This document shows positions 12,457 to 25,358 of a stretch of 64,000 nucleotides of DNA, in pieces. Both the position numbers and the translations under genes were made by a program. Every line of letters begins with the position of its first letter. Position 1 is the stretch's first letter. This DNA is from Methylomicrobium agile (lineage in GTDB: Bacteria > Pseudomonadota > Gammaproteobacteria > Methylococcales > Methylomonadaceae). The stretch spans positions 3,489,001-3,553,000 of the forward strand of contig NZ_JPOJ01000001.1 of NCBI RefSeq assembly GCF_000733855.1, read 5' to 3'. A model generated the notes under the pieces. That model was given only the letters and a program-made list of their open reading frames with translations, did not search any database and was not told the origin of the DNA.

Positions 12457-12511
12457 TAGGCCGCCTGAACTGATCTCGAAATTATTGAGGATTAGAGGCG
12501 GCCTATTATTT
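12457..12511 (+). terminator. Intrinsic terminator downstream of the small peptide gene
   Basis: TAGGCCGCCT (12457-12466) pairs perfectly with AGGCGGCCTA (12496-12505), followed by TTATTTT. The loop is about 29 nt, long but still capable of a hairpin. The remainder of the 12416-12730 gap holds no gene I can support. Confidence 0.75.
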
Positions 12512-12730
12512 TCAAACGTTCTTTCTTCCTTTCAGTCTGACGATTGTCCAGGATGGCTTTATAGCTTCCGGCAGGTCGTCGATTCCCCTCAGATTCCGGC
12601 TCCAAACCCGGCACAAGCGCCCGGCCGGGTCCGTTTGCCTTGACGAACCGGTGTCAAGCCGGTAGAAGGCTTGTCATTTGCTAACGAGTCGGGATAAAGT
12701 CTGCCTTTTATTCATTCCCGCCGGTTCTTC

Positions 12731-13159
12731 ATGCCCGCAGAAACAAAACGAAAAGTCTTGGGACCCCCTTATGCGGAAGTCAGCGAAAGCCCTCCGCTTG
12801 TCGACCCGGCCAAAAGCCGTCGCCTGCGCGGGATACTGAACCCTGAAAATGCCGGCCGGCCGAAGCAGCCGGAGACGGTTCCCGTCGCCGTCGACCCCGA
12901 TCATCCGTTTGATTTTCCCGAGGATGTGGCTGAAGACTTGCTGCGGGCACGAAGGGTTATCGATGAAGAGGTCGACCGGATCATGCGCTTTTTCCCCGAA
13001 GGTAGGAAAAAGAACCTATTTAAGTTAAGATTCGGCACCCTGGAGGAAATCCGGGCTATGGAGGTCCGGGCGATTTTCAAACGGTTGAAGCTCGATTCCC
13101 GGCGCGCGAATCTGAATCGATTGCAGAAGATCAATTATTACGGGCAGAAAGTTTCCTGA
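12731..13159 (+). CDS. Hypothetical protein with helical C-terminal half
   Basis: A 142-residue ORF. The first 60 residues are proline-rich and probably disordered (VLGPPYAEVSESPPLVDPAK). From about 60 on it is strongly helical and charged (DVAEDLLRARRVIDEEVDRI, then IRAMEVRAIFKRLKLDSRR), ending NRLQKINYYGQKVS. It has no signal peptide, TM segment or catalytic motif. No good ribosome site precedes the ATG, so the start is uncertain. It ends 77 nt before the TPR lipoprotein. The base composition and amino-acid pattern favour this strand over the overlapping minus-strand frames. The function is unknown. Confidence 0.58.
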   Translation: MPAETKRKVLGPPYAEVSESPPLVDPAKSRRLRGILNPENAGRPKQPETVPVAVDPDHPFDFPEDVAEDLLRARRVIDEEVDRIMRFFPEGRKKNLFKLRFGTLEEIRAMEVRAIFKRLKLDSRRANLNRLQKINYYGQKVS

Positions 13160-13236
13160 CTGCGCCGAAAAAAGTGGCCTGGATTTTATGGGCGGCATAT
13201 TTTTTCCGCCCTTACTCCGCGCTAGATGAGAAATCA

Positions 13237-13968
13237 ATGATGCAAAAACATTTCATTATACTTTTCGTGCTGTCCGGGCTTTTATCGGGCTGTGCGGGAC
13301 TTTACGAACAGCAGTATCCCGCTCCGATCCATGCGGGGCCCGCGCCGGTCTACCGACAGCCGCGCGCGCCTGTGGTGCAGCCGCCGGCTCCGGCTCAGAT
13401 TCCCGAACCTACCGTGACAACGACACCGATTCCGGAATTCAATCAGCAGGTGACTCCTATCGAGCCGACGCCGATGACCGGCGGGACGGACGGAATGCTG
13501 CCGCCGTTGCCGGAGGCGGATGTCCCGGCCGTGACGGGCGGTGTCGAAGCGCCGCCGGTGTCTCCGGGCCCCGCAGTCAATGTCCCGGCGCCGGAAGCGT
13601 TCGTTCCGGCTCCTATCCCTTTTCAGCCGATAGAACCGTCCGCTTCGTCTTCGCCGGCCGTCGGCGCGCTGGTGACGGCCGCCAATCAGAGCAGCCGGTC
13701 GGGGAACCTGGATTCCGCGATAGCCACGATCGAGCGCGCCCGCAACATCGAGCCGAACAATGCCGGCCTCTATTACAAGCTGGCACTGTTACGATTGCAG
13801 CAGTCCAAACCGAAACAGGCCGAGGAGCTGGCGAAAAAAGCCGCGCTTCTGGCCGGCGGCGACCGATATCTGAAGAAGCACAGCTGGCTGCTGATCGCCC
13901 GCGCGCGCGAATTGCAGAAAGATTCCTCCGGCGCCAAGGCGGCGCGCGACAAGGCCGCCGGTTTTTAG
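13237..13968 (+). CDS. TPR-type lipoprotein
   Basis: About 243 residues. The start at 13237 gives a proper lipoprotein signal: basic MMQKH, a hydrophobic run and lipobox LLSGC with Cys at about 20; an in-frame ATG 63 nt upstream would bury it. Residues 25-150 are very rich in Pro, Ala and Val, a likely periplasm-spanning linker. The C-terminal 90 residues hold a tetratricopeptide unit (LDSAIATIERARNIEPNNAG, then YYKLALLRLQQSKPKQAEEL) and a helix-rich end. It is probably membrane-anchored and acts as a protein-protein scaffold in the envelope. It precedes smc by about 100 nt. The partner is unknown. Confidence 0.82.
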   Translation: MMQKHFIILFVLSGLLSGCAGLYEQQYPAPIHAGPAPVYRQPRAPVVQPPAPAQIPEPTVTTTPIPEFNQQVTPIEPTPMTGGTDGMLPPLPEADVPAVTGGVEAPPVSPGPAVNVPAPEAFVPAPIPFQPIEPSASSSPAVGALVTAANQSSRSGNLDSAIATIERARNIEPNNAGLYYKLALLRLQQSKPKQAEELAKKAALLAGGDRYLKKHSWLLIARARELQKDSSGAKAARDKAAGF

Positions 13969-14074
13969 CTTGGCGTTCCGATGCGGCGCGCGGCGCTGAA
14001 AACAGTCGCCGCTCGCCGCATTATCATCGATAATACGCGCTTATTTTGTTCGCGTAGCATTTCTTCTTTCCGTA

Positions 14075-17583
<3,509 letters not shown>

Positions 17584-17584
<1 letters not shown>

Positions 17585-18321
17585 TGGATAAAGAATTATT
17601 GAGAATTGTGATCATTGCAACCGGTTTGATCATCATTACCGGGATGCTGGCATGGGCATTCGTCAAAAGCAAGAAATACCGGGACAGCCTGGAGGACGAT
17701 TTCGAAGACGAAACGCCGCCGAAGTCCGGGGTTGCCCCGAGAAAGGCCATTGATGACGAGGACTTTCCCGGCACGTTGGAAGAGGACGACGACAGGATGG
17801 CAGTCGCGTCCGCAGCGGTTTCATCCGGCAAAACGGGCCGCTACCATGAGCCGGAGACCGAAGAGCCGGACGCTGAGGCGAATCCGGAAGCTGAGGATTC
17901 TGAAGACTATGACGAGCCGGAGCCGCGCTTTCCCGCGCCCAGCATCATTCAGTTCAGCGTCATCGCGAATCAGGACGAAGGTTTTAACGGTCTCGACCTC
18001 GCCCATGCGTTCGACCTCGCCGGCCTCGAATACGGCAATCTAAAAATTTACGAACGGCTCGACTCGAAACGCCTGGTGGATTTCGGCGTCGCCAGCATGC
18101 AGCCTCCGGGCACTTTCCCCGAGCACGATCTGGAAGACTTCTATTGCCCGGGCATTATCTTTTTCATGCAGCCCGGCGAGCTGGAAGACGCGGTGCCGGT
18201 ATTCGACGACTTCGTGCAGACGGCCGTGTTCATGGCGGCCGAACTGGACGGCACCGTGCTCGACCACGAGCACAGGCCGTTGAGCGAGAAAACGGTGGAA
18301 TTGATTCGCCGGAGCCTGTAA
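17584..18321 (+). CDS. zipA: Cell division protein ZipA
   Basis: A 245-residue bitopic inner-membrane protein. It has a short periplasmic N-terminus, one TM helix (residues 7-27, RIVIIATGLIIITGMLAWAFV), an acidic and proline-containing linker (about 30-115, many D/E and EPE repeats) and a C-terminal ZipA domain that binds the FtsZ tail (FSVIANQDEGFNGLDLAHAF onward). It anchors and bundles FtsZ at the septum. It overlaps smc by one base, and the order smc-zipA-ligase is common in gammaproteobacteria. The linker is much more acidic than the P/Q linker of E. coli. Confidence 0.93.
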
Positions 18322-18346
18322 TACTTATCGGAAAAATTTTGACGTA

Positions 18347-18390
18347 GGCGGATTTCTCGCCCGAGAGCGATGATCCGTCTGGCCTTTTTT
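18347..18390 (+). terminator. Weak terminator-like hairpin after zipA
   Basis: GGCGGAT (18347-18353) pairs with ATCCGTC (18373-18379, one G-T pair). A nested CTCG/CGAG stem lies inside, and a six-T run lies at 18385-18390. The five bases between stem and T-run make it a weak terminator at best; it may only partly separate smc-zipA from the ligase gene. Confidence 0.35.
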
Positions 18391-18407
18391 GTTGCCGGTC
18401 AGTTCCA

Positions 18408-20312
18408 TTGAATAAAAATCACACCCCACCCGAAGCCATCCTCAAAATCGCCGCCGAGGCGCGGCCCGACCGGTTATCCGACGGCGAGCTGGTCGAATTT
18501 TTGAAGGTCTGCAACGAATATTACCGGCGCGGCGAACCGATCCTTTCGGATGCCGTGTACGATTTCGTGTTTCTCGAAGAGTTGCGCCGGCGCCATCCCG
18601 ATCATCCTTATCTGGAAACGGTCGAGCCCGAAAAAGCGTTTGTCGGCAAAACGGTCGCGCTGCCCGAGATGATGCTGTCGACCGAGAAAGCCTACTCGAA
18701 GGAAGGCATCGAAAAATGGCTGCAGCGGGTCGAAAAAGCGGCGCAGGAACTGGGCATCGATTTCGAAGGGCTGCGTTTTCGAGCGACGCCGAAGCTGGAC
18801 GGCTTTGCGGCTTACGACGACGGCAAAATGCTTTATACCCGCGGCGACGGCCGCAAGGGGACCGACATCAGCCGGGTGTTCGAGCGCGGCCTCGTGGTCG
18901 CCGGCGACGGCCGGCGCGGGCAGGGCGCCGGCGAGATCGTGGTGAACCAGCGTTATTTCGCGACGCATCTGGCCGATTATTTTGAAAATGCGCGTAATTT
19001 CCAGGCCAGCATCATCAAGGAAAAGGATCTCGAAGAACACGCACTGGCGACGATTCAGAACCACGCCGCGGTGTTCTTTCCGTTTGCGCAGCTGCCGGAC
19101 TGGCAAGGTTCGGTAAAAGAGATTCTGGAACAGTTCGAGACGATTGTGCACGCGGTGCCGGCCAAGGTCGAGTACGATGTCGACGGGGTGATTTTCGAAG
19201 TGACCGATGTCCGGATCAGGCAGCACATGGGCGCGACGCGCCACCATCACCGCTGGCAGATCGCCTATAAAAACAATATCGAGACCGCGGTCGTCAAAGT
19301 GCTGCGGGTAACCCCGCAGACCTCGCGTTCCGGCCGGGTGAATCCGGTCGCCGAGCTGGAGCCGACCAAATTGAGCGGCGCGATGATCTCGCGTGCGACC
19401 GCGCACCATTACAAAATGGTGAAAGAAATGGGGATCGGCGAGGACGCGGTGATCGAATTGATCCGTTCGGGATTGGTGATCCCGAAAATCGAACGGGTCA
19501 TCGTTCCGCAACCGCCGCAAATTCCGGAAACCTGCCCGAGTTGCGGCACCGCGCTGATCTGGGACAGCGATTATCTGTATTGCCCGAATCCGGTCCAGTG
19601 TCCGGCGCAAATCGAAAATACGATCGAGCATTTTTTCAGGACGCTCGGCAATATCGACGGTTTCGGCGAGAAGACGATCGAGAAACTGCATGCGGCAGGG
19701 ATCCATTCGGTTTACCAAATCTACCAACTGGACCGGCAGTATTTGCAGCAGCTCGGTTTCGGGGAGAAAACCTCGCAGAATCTGCTCGATCAACTGGCCC
19801 GGAGCCGCCGGGATTCGATCGAGGACTGGCGCTTTCTCGGCGCTTTCGGCATTTACCGGATGGGGCTCGGCAACTGCGAGCGGCTTTTGCGGCATTTTCC
19901 GCTGCTGGCCATTTTCGACCTGACGTTGGACGACATCGTTTCGATCGAAGGCTTCGCGCAGAAGACCGGCGAGGCGGTGATTGCGAATCTGGCGAAAATC
20001 AAGAACGATTTCATGCGAATTCATGCGCTCGGCTTCAATCTGGCCAGGACGCCGCTGCGCAGCGAGCAGGCGCAGCCCGCCAGCCCGATCGCGGGCAAAA
20101 CGATCGTGTTCACCGGCACGATGACGCACGGTTCGCGCGAGGAGATGACGCGCGAAGCCAAGCGGCTGGGCGCGAAGGTCGCCAGCGCAGTCAGCGGCAA
20201 GACCGATTTTCTGGTGACCGGAGAAGATGTCGGCGCAGCGAAAATCAGCGCAGCCGCGGCAAAAGGGGTGAAGGTGATCAGCGAAGTCGAATATCTGGCG
20301 ATGTTTGACTAA
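18408..20312 (+). CDS. Divergent NAD-dependent DNA ligase (LigA family)
   Basis: A 634-residue protein with LigA architecture: domain Ia (EYYRRGEPILSDAVYD), adenylation domain with nucleophile motif KLDG (K129) and TRGDG, OB fold, four-cysteine zinc finger (CPSCG then CPNPVQCPAQ), helix-hairpin-helix repeats and a C-terminal BRCT domain (about 560-634). It seals nicks using NAD+. It departs clearly from canonical LigA. The motif IV lysine (E. coli K290 in DGVVIKV) is Glu264 here (DGVIFEV). The PRNAAAGSLRQ stretch is ARNFQASIIKE and GDVIP is GLVIP. E176 and K288 (motifs III and V) are kept. The start is TTG with no nearby ATG. It may be a divergent main ligase or a paralogue with altered activity, so I give no symbol. 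Confidence 0.88.
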   Translation: MNKNHTPPEAILKIAAEARPDRLSDGELVEFLKVCNEYYRRGEPILSDAVYDFVFLEELRRRHPDHPYLETVEPEKAFVGKTVALPEMMLSTEKAYSKEGIEKWLQRVEKAAQELGIDFEGLRFRATPKLDGFAAYDDGKMLYTRGDGRKGTDISRVFERGLVVAGDGRRGQGAGEIVVNQRYFATHLADYFENARNFQASIIKEKDLEEHALATIQNHAAVFFPFAQLPDWQGSVKEILEQFETIVHAVPAKVEYDVDGVIFEVTDVRIRQHMGATRHHHRWQIAYKNNIETAVVKVLRVTPQTSRSGRVNPVAELEPTKLSGAMISRATAHHYKMVKEMGIGEDAVIELIRSGLVIPKIERVIVPQPPQIPETCPSCGTALIWDSDYLYCPNPVQCPAQIENTIEHFFRTLGNIDGFGEKTIEKLHAAGIHSVYQIYQLDRQYLQQLGFGEKTSQNLLDQLARSRRDSIEDWRFLGAFGIYRMGLGNCERLLRHFPLLAIFDLTLDDIVSIEGFAQKTGEAVIANLAKIKNDFMRIHALGFNLARTPLRSEQAQPASPIAGKTIVFTGTMTHGSREEMTREAKRLGAKVASAVSGKTDFLVTGEDVGAAKISAAAAKGVKVISEVEYLAMFD

Positions 20313-20427
20313 TTTTTATTTACAAATTAGTGTGATATGAAATAAACTTCTAGCGAAGCAGGAGGATAAGGGAGCGTTAAGCTTGCCAGGGAAGAGGCGA
20401 TGACCTGCGAATTGCCGGAGAGAGGCC

Positions 20428-21561
20428 ATGCTGGAAAACGACTTGACGACGGATTTGATTGTGTTGGAAAGCCACATCAGTGGCCTGTTCGATTCCATCA
20501 GAAAAGGCAGCTCGATGTTGAAGGACTTCCAGACTTTCGAGATGCGCCTGTTCGATCAAAGTTCGCTGGGAGAAATGATCCGCTATATCCTGGACAGCGC
20601 GAAAGCCGATTTCGATCTCGATCAGGTCACGCTCTGCCTGCTTGACGAGTCCGGCGAGTTGAGCCAGTTGCTCGCCGAAGAATCGTTCGATCCGGCGCAT
20701 CATCGACGTCTGACTTTGCTGTGCGACAAGGGATTGTTCAGTGTAAAGTTCGGCTATGTCCTGCATTCCTACCTTGGGTCCTTCGTGCAGGAGCATTTCG
20801 GGCATTTTTTCGTTTCCGACGATATTCCTTTGGCCCATATCGCGATTATTCCGTTGTACCAACGGGGAGAATACCTCGGCACGCTGAATTTGGGCAGCAG
20901 CCGGCCCGGCCGTTTTTTCGGCTCGATTACGGACGATTTTCTCGCCCATTTGAGCATGGTGGTCGGCATCTGCCTGGAGAATCGCCTGAATATCGAAACG
21001 ATTCGCCGTACCAGTTATGTCGATACGCTGACCGGCGTCAACAACCGCCGTTTTCTCGAACAGCGGATCGGCGAGGAAGTTGCACGCTGCCAGCGCAACA
21101 GCGATCCGTTGACCTGCCTGTTTCTGGATATCGACCATTTCAAATCGGTCAACGACAAATACGGCCATCTGGCGGGCGACAGCGTGTTATCGATCGTGGC
21201 GAAGGCGATCAAAAACCAGCTCAGGAATAATGACGTGCTGGCCCGTTACGGCGGCGAGGAATTCGTGGTTTTGTTGAGCAATATCGATCAGTCGACCGGT
21301 TGTGAAATCGCCGAACGGATTCGGAGAAATGTGCAGTCTCTCAAAATCACTTTCAGCGAAATCACGATACCTGTGACGCTTTCCATCGGATTGGCGACCT
21401 ATCGTTCCGATCGCAGGGATCCGTTGACGATCGCCGAAGCCGCTTCATGCTTGATCAACACCGCCGATTCCGCTTTGTACCAGGCCAAAAATAACGGCCG
21501 CAACCGGATCGAATACCACGACATTCCGCGGGACAGGCCGTTTGCGCTGCTAAAGGCTTGA
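20428..21561 (+). CDS. Diguanylate cyclase with N-terminal GAF-like sensor
   Basis: A 377-residue soluble protein. Residues about 1-190 form a GAF/DUF484-like sensory module (MRLFDQSSLGEMIRYILD, and later HIAIIPLYQRGEYLGTLNLG). Residues 195-365 are a GGDEF domain with an active-type GGEEF signature (275-279) and an RxxD inhibitory site (RNND 266-269) five residues before it, so it is a product-inhibited c-di-GMP synthase by motif. A GGAGAG ribosome site precedes the ATG. There is no TM segment, so the signal is cytoplasmic and unidentified. glpK follows after only 4 nt and may be co-transcribed. Confidence 0.9.
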   Translation: MLENDLTTDLIVLESHISGLFDSIRKGSSMLKDFQTFEMRLFDQSSLGEMIRYILDSAKADFDLDQVTLCLLDESGELSQLLAEESFDPAHHRRLTLLCDKGLFSVKFGYVLHSYLGSFVQEHFGHFFVSDDIPLAHIAIIPLYQRGEYLGTLNLGSSRPGRFFGSITDDFLAHLSMVVGICLENRLNIETIRRTSYVDTLTGVNNRRFLEQRIGEEVARCQRNSDPLTCLFLDIDHFKSVNDKYGHLAGDSVLSIVAKAIKNQLRNNDVLARYGGEEFVVLLSNIDQSTGCEIAERIRRNVQSLKITFSEITIPVTLSIGLATYRSDRRDPLTIAEAASCLINTADSALYQAKNNGRNRIEYHDIPRDRPFALLKA

Positions 21562-21565
21562 GCCG

Positions 21566-23053
21566 ATGCGCTATTTGATGTCGATCGACCAAGGGACCAG
21601 CAGTTCGCGCTGTATTCTCTACGATTCGGAGGGCAGGCCCGCAGCCGTTGCCCAACAGGCGTTCGGGCAGATTTTTCCACAAGCGGGCTGGGTCGAACAC
21701 GATCCCGAAACCATCTGGCAGAGCCAGTCCTCGGTATGCCGCGAGGCGATGCAGCGACTCGATTTGGGCCCGGAAGCGATTGCCGGGATCGGCATCGCCA
21801 ATCAGCGCGAAACGACGGTCATCTGGGACAGGCAGACAGGCAAGCCGATTTACAACGCGATCGTCTGGCAGGACCGGCGCACCGCCGGGCAGTGCGCGCG
21901 CTTGCAGGCGGCCGGCTGGGAAGACAGGGTGCGGGCAAAAACCGGCCTGCTGCTCGACCCGTATTTTTCCGCGACCAAGATCCGCTGGATTCTCGATCAT
22001 GTGGACGGCGCGCTTGACCGGGCGCGGCAGGGCAGGCTGGCGTTCGGCACCGTCGATACCTGGCTGGTCTGGAAAATGACGCGGGGCGAACTGCACATCA
22101 CCGATGTATCGAATGCGTCGCGTACGCTGCTTTTCAATATCGAAACCCTCCGTTGGGACGAAGAATTGCTTGACCTGTTCGGAATTCCGGCGGCCTTGTT
22201 GCCCGAAGTCAGACCGTCGAGCGAATGCTACGGCCTGACGCGCAGCGAGGAGATCGGCGCAGGCATGCCGATTGGCGCGGTCGTCGGCGATCAGCAGGCC
22301 TCCCTGTTCGGGCAACTGTGCGTCGAGCCGGGCATGGCCAAGTGCACCTACGGCACCGGCTCGTTTCTGGTGATGAATACCGGCGCCGAAAAAATTCTCT
22401 CGAAGCATCGGCTGTTGACCACGGTCGCCTGGCAGATCGGCGGCCGGGTCGACTACGCGCTGGAAGGCAGCGTTTTTGTCGGCGGCGCGGCCATTCAGTG
22501 GCTGCGCGACGCCCTGCATCTGCTCGGCTCGGCCGCCGACAGCGAAATGCTGGCAACCTCGGTCGGCGATAACGGCGGTGTTTATTTCGTGCCCGCCTTC
22601 ACCGGGCTCGGTGCGCCGGATTGGGATCCGGACGCGCGCGGAGCGATCTTCGGGCTGACCCGCGGTACAACCGCGGCGCATATCATCCGCGCCGCGCTGG
22701 AAAGCATGGCTTTTCAGGTCGACGATATTTTACGGATTCTGTCCGAGGACAGCGGCAGGCCGGTCAGCCAGTTACGGATCGACGGAGGCGCGGCGGCCAA
22801 TCAATTTCTCGCCCGGTTTCAGAGCGATATTTCCGGGCTCGAAGTGGTCCGCCCGGCGCATCTCGAAACGACCGCGCTGGGCGCGGCCTATCTGGCGGGG
22901 ATTGCCACGGGGGTATGGACCTTGGATCAGCTGGCCGATAAATGGCGGGCCGATCGCTCTTTTGAGGGCACTATGCCGGCCGGCGTGCGGGAAGCTCATA
23001 AAAAACAATGGCGCAAGGCCGTCGAGAGCGTCAAGGGATGGAACGGCCCGTAA
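21566..23053 (+). CDS. glpK: Glycerol kinase
   Basis: A 495-residue FGGY-family kinase converting glycerol and ATP to sn-glycerol-3-phosphate. The nucleotide loop is DQGTSSSR (8-15). Typical GlpK stretches follow: GIANQRETTVIWDRQTGKP, IVWQDRRTA, the second FGGY signature (GGAAANQFLARFQSD) and GVYFVPAFTGLGAP. The length matches GlpK and the motif set separates it from xylulokinases. It lies 4 nt after the diguanylate cyclase. No glpF or glpD is adjacent. G3P feeds phospholipid synthesis. Confidence 0.94.
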   Translation: MRYLMSIDQGTSSSRCILYDSEGRPAAVAQQAFGQIFPQAGWVEHDPETIWQSQSSVCREAMQRLDLGPEAIAGIGIANQRETTVIWDRQTGKPIYNAIVWQDRRTAGQCARLQAAGWEDRVRAKTGLLLDPYFSATKIRWILDHVDGALDRARQGRLAFGTVDTWLVWKMTRGELHITDVSNASRTLLFNIETLRWDEELLDLFGIPAALLPEVRPSSECYGLTRSEEIGAGMPIGAVVGDQQASLFGQLCVEPGMAKCTYGTGSFLVMNTGAEKILSKHRLLTTVAWQIGGRVDYALEGSVFVGGAAIQWLRDALHLLGSAADSEMLATSVGDNGGVYFVPAFTGLGAPDWDPDARGAIFGLTRGTTAAHIIRAALESMAFQVDDILRILSEDSGRPVSQLRIDGGAAANQFLARFQSDISGLEVVRPAHLETTALGAAYLAGIATGVWTLDQLADKWRADRSFEGTMPAGVREAHKKQWRKAVESVKGWNGP

Positions 23054-23257
23054 AGGCCGACGAGCGGGAGAGCGGCATATTGCTATTCTTGGCAAGAAAG
23101 CGGATCATAGCCCGGCTAACTGCGAACGGCATAAAAAGAAAGATGGATTCTGGCTACTATGGTGTTCAGCGCTATTCTCGACTCAATTATCGGCGTGATG
23201 GGAGTCATCTCAATCACTGGTGAAAACCCGCTTTAAGCCTTTTTTCGTAGAAGACTC

Positions 23258-24433
23258 ATGCGTAAAACAATCTTCCTGGCTGTCTTGCCAATCGCGATAA
23301 CCGCCATGCAGTTGGCCGGTTGCGGCAATTCCACCCACCCGCAAGATACGATCAAAGTGGGGCTGATTGTCGAATTGACGGGCGACATGCCCGCGGTCGG
23401 CGCTTCGTCCAGAAATGCCGCCGAACTGGCGGTCGGCGAAATCAATGCCGCCGGTGGAATCGCGGTCGACGGCAAAACTTATCCGGTCGAGCTTGTCATC
23501 GAGGATAACGCTTCCAAACCCGACCAATCGGTGGCCGCGGCCAATAAACTGATCAGCCAGGACAACGTGGTCGCGATTATCGGCCCGAATGCCAGTCTCG
23601 GTGCGATTCCCGCCGCCGAGATCGCCGAGTTCAACACGACGTTGTTGATCACGCCCTGGTCAACCAATCCGAAGACGACGCTGGACACGAGCAGTGGCAA
23701 ACCGAAGTCCTATGTATTTCGCGCCTGTTATACCGATCCGTTCGAAGGCCGGGTGCTGGCCCGGTTCGCGACCGAAAAGCTGGGCGCGAAAAAGGCCGCT
23801 GTGTTTTACGATGTGGCCTCCGAGGCGCCGAAGAGCCAGGCCGATCTGTTCCGTCAAACCTTTGCGGAGTTGGGCGGGCAGATCGTGGCTTTTGAAACGT
23901 ACACGACCGGCGACCGCGATTTTTCCGCGCAGTTGACCAAGATCAAGAGCGCAGGTCCCGATATTGTCTTTCTGCCCGCCTATTACAACGATGTCGGCCT
24001 GATCGCCCAGCAAGCGCGCCGTGCGGGCATCAAGCAACCGTTGGTCGGCTCCGACGCCTGGAGCAGCCCGGAACTGATCAAGCTGGCGGGCGGGGCGGTG
24101 GAAGGCGATTATTTCGCGAACCATTACGCGGCCGATATTGCGACGCCGGCCGCGAAAAAATTCATCGATGCCTATGCCGGCAGGTACGGCAATACGCCGG
24201 ACGACGTCGCCGCACTGACCTATGATGCGATGGGCCTGTTGTCCGCGGCACTGAAAAAATCGCCCGCACTCGATCGCAAGGCGGTCCGTGATGCGATGGC
24301 CGCGGTGGCCGACTATGAAGGGGTGACCGGTATCATCAAGTTTGCTCCCGGTTCCGGCGACCCGGTCAAGAGCGCGGTGATCATGCAGGTGAAAGGCGAT
24401 AAGTTCGTCTGGGTAATGAACGCGGCGCCATGA
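23258..24433 (+). CDS. livK: Branched-chain amino acid-type ABC substrate-binding lipoprotein
   Basis: A 391-residue LivJ/LivK-type periplasmic binding protein. The signal peptide ends in a lipobox (QLAGC, Cys22), so it is probably membrane-anchored rather than free. The Peripla_BP_6 fold is recognisable: KVGLIVELTGDMPAVGASSR, GEINAAGGI, VAIIGPNAS, then GARRDF-type hinge GDRDFSAQLTKI. It delivers its ligand to the LivHMGF channel encoded directly downstream. The ligand could be a branched-chain or other amino acid, or urea/amide compounds; sequence alone does not settle this. About 200 nt without a convincing gene separate it from glpK. Confidence 0.9.
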   Translation: MRKTIFLAVLPIAITAMQLAGCGNSTHPQDTIKVGLIVELTGDMPAVGASSRNAAELAVGEINAAGGIAVDGKTYPVELVIEDNASKPDQSVAAANKLISQDNVVAIIGPNASLGAIPAAEIAEFNTTLLITPWSTNPKTTLDTSSGKPKSYVFRACYTDPFEGRVLARFATEKLGAKKAAVFYDVASEAPKSQADLFRQTFAELGGQIVAFETYTTGDRDFSAQLTKIKSAGPDIVFLPAYYNDVGLIAQQARRAGIKQPLVGSDAWSSPELIKLAGGAVEGDYFANHYAADIATPAAKKFIDAYAGRYGNTPDDVAALTYDAMGLLSAALKKSPALDRKAVRDAMAAVADYEGVTGIIKFAPGSGDPVKSAVIMQVKGDKFVWVMNAAP

Positions 24434-24470
24434 AGTACAGGATCGGATATAGGGTCCGAGGACCGAGGCT

Positions 24471-25358
24471 TTGAACGAAGCGCTGATCTACTGGCTGCAA
24501 CAAGGGTTGAACGCCTTGCAATTGGGCGGAATCTACGCGTTGATCGCGCTGGGTTACACGATGGTTTACGGCATCCTGGCCATGATCAACTTCGCGCACG
24601 GCGATGTGTTCATGATCGGCGCATTTTTCTGTTTTCTGCTGTCGACTCAGCTCGGTTTGAGCTTTGTGCCGACCTTGTTGCTGACGATGTTGGGGACCGG
24701 GCTGCTGGGCGTCGTGATCGAACGGCTTGCCTATAAACCGTTGCGCCAGGCACCGCGCGTTTCGGCCATCATTACCGCGCTGGGCGTCGGGCTGTTTCTG
24801 GAGAACTTCACGCTGGCGCTGTCGCCCTATCCGAAGCACATCCCGACCTTATTGGGAAACGTCACCTGGAACCTGTACGGTCTTTCGCTTTCGTCAATAC
24901 AACTGGTCATCATCAGCCTGTCGCTGGTATTGATCGGATTGCTTGACACCATCGTGCATCGTACCCGGATCGGAATGGCGATGCGCGCGATTTCCTGGGA
25001 CAAGACCTATGTGCCTCTGATGGGCATCCCGGTCGATCGGGTCATCTCGATCACTTTCGCGATCGGCGCCGGACTCGCGGGCGCGGCGGGTTCGATGTAC
25101 GCGCTGGCCTATCCGGTGATCGATCCGTACATGGGGATATTGGTCGGCTGGAAGGCGTTTATTTGCGCAGTCGTGGGGGGCATCGGCAATATTCGCGGCG
25201 CGATGGTCGGCGCTTTTATCCTCGGTAGCGTCGAGATTATGGTGGTGGCCTTTTTGCCGTCGACCTTCCGCGATTTCGTCGCGTTCACGCTGCTGATGCT
25301 GTTGATCATCGTCCGGCCCTACGGTATTTTGGGCAAGCCGCGCGTCCAGAAAGTATGA
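24471..25358 (+). CDS. livH: ABC transporter permease LivH-type
   Basis: A 295-residue inner-membrane permease of the branched-chain amino acid class, with about eight hydrophobic segments. Hallmarks are GGIYALIALGYTMVYGILAMINFAHGD near the N-terminus and GGIGNIRGAMVGAFILGSVE near the C-terminus. The start is a TTG with GAGG 5-8 nt upstream; no suitable ATG exists. It pairs with LivM to form the transmembrane channel. The end overlaps livM by four bases (ATGA). Confidence 0.93.
   Translation: MNEALIYWLQQGLNALQLGGIYALIALGYTMVYGILAMINFAHGDVFMIGAFFCFLLSTQLGLSFVPTLLLTMLGTGLLGVVIERLAYKPLRQAPRVSAIITALGVGLFLENFTLALSPYPKHIPTLLGNVTWNLYGLSLSSIQLVIISLSLVLIGLLDTIVHRTRIGMAMRAISWDKTYVPLMGIPVDRVISITFAIGAGLAGAAGSMYALAYPVIDPYMGILVGWKAFICAVVGGIGNIRGAMVGAFILGSVEIMVVAFLPSTFRDFVAFTLLMLLIIVRPYGILGKPRVQKV

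Noticed and set aside
12674-12904. 76-codon minus-strand frame overlapping the 12731 ORF
   Set aside because: Composition and pattern favour the plus-strand protein, and the frame has no start signal.
18474-20129. 551-codon minus-strand frame
   Set aside because: Antisense to the ligase gene, whose strand has all the motifs.
23145-23237. Short ORFs between glpK and the liv-type binding-protein gene (26 and 25 codons)
   Set aside because: No ribosome site or family signal; too short to support.
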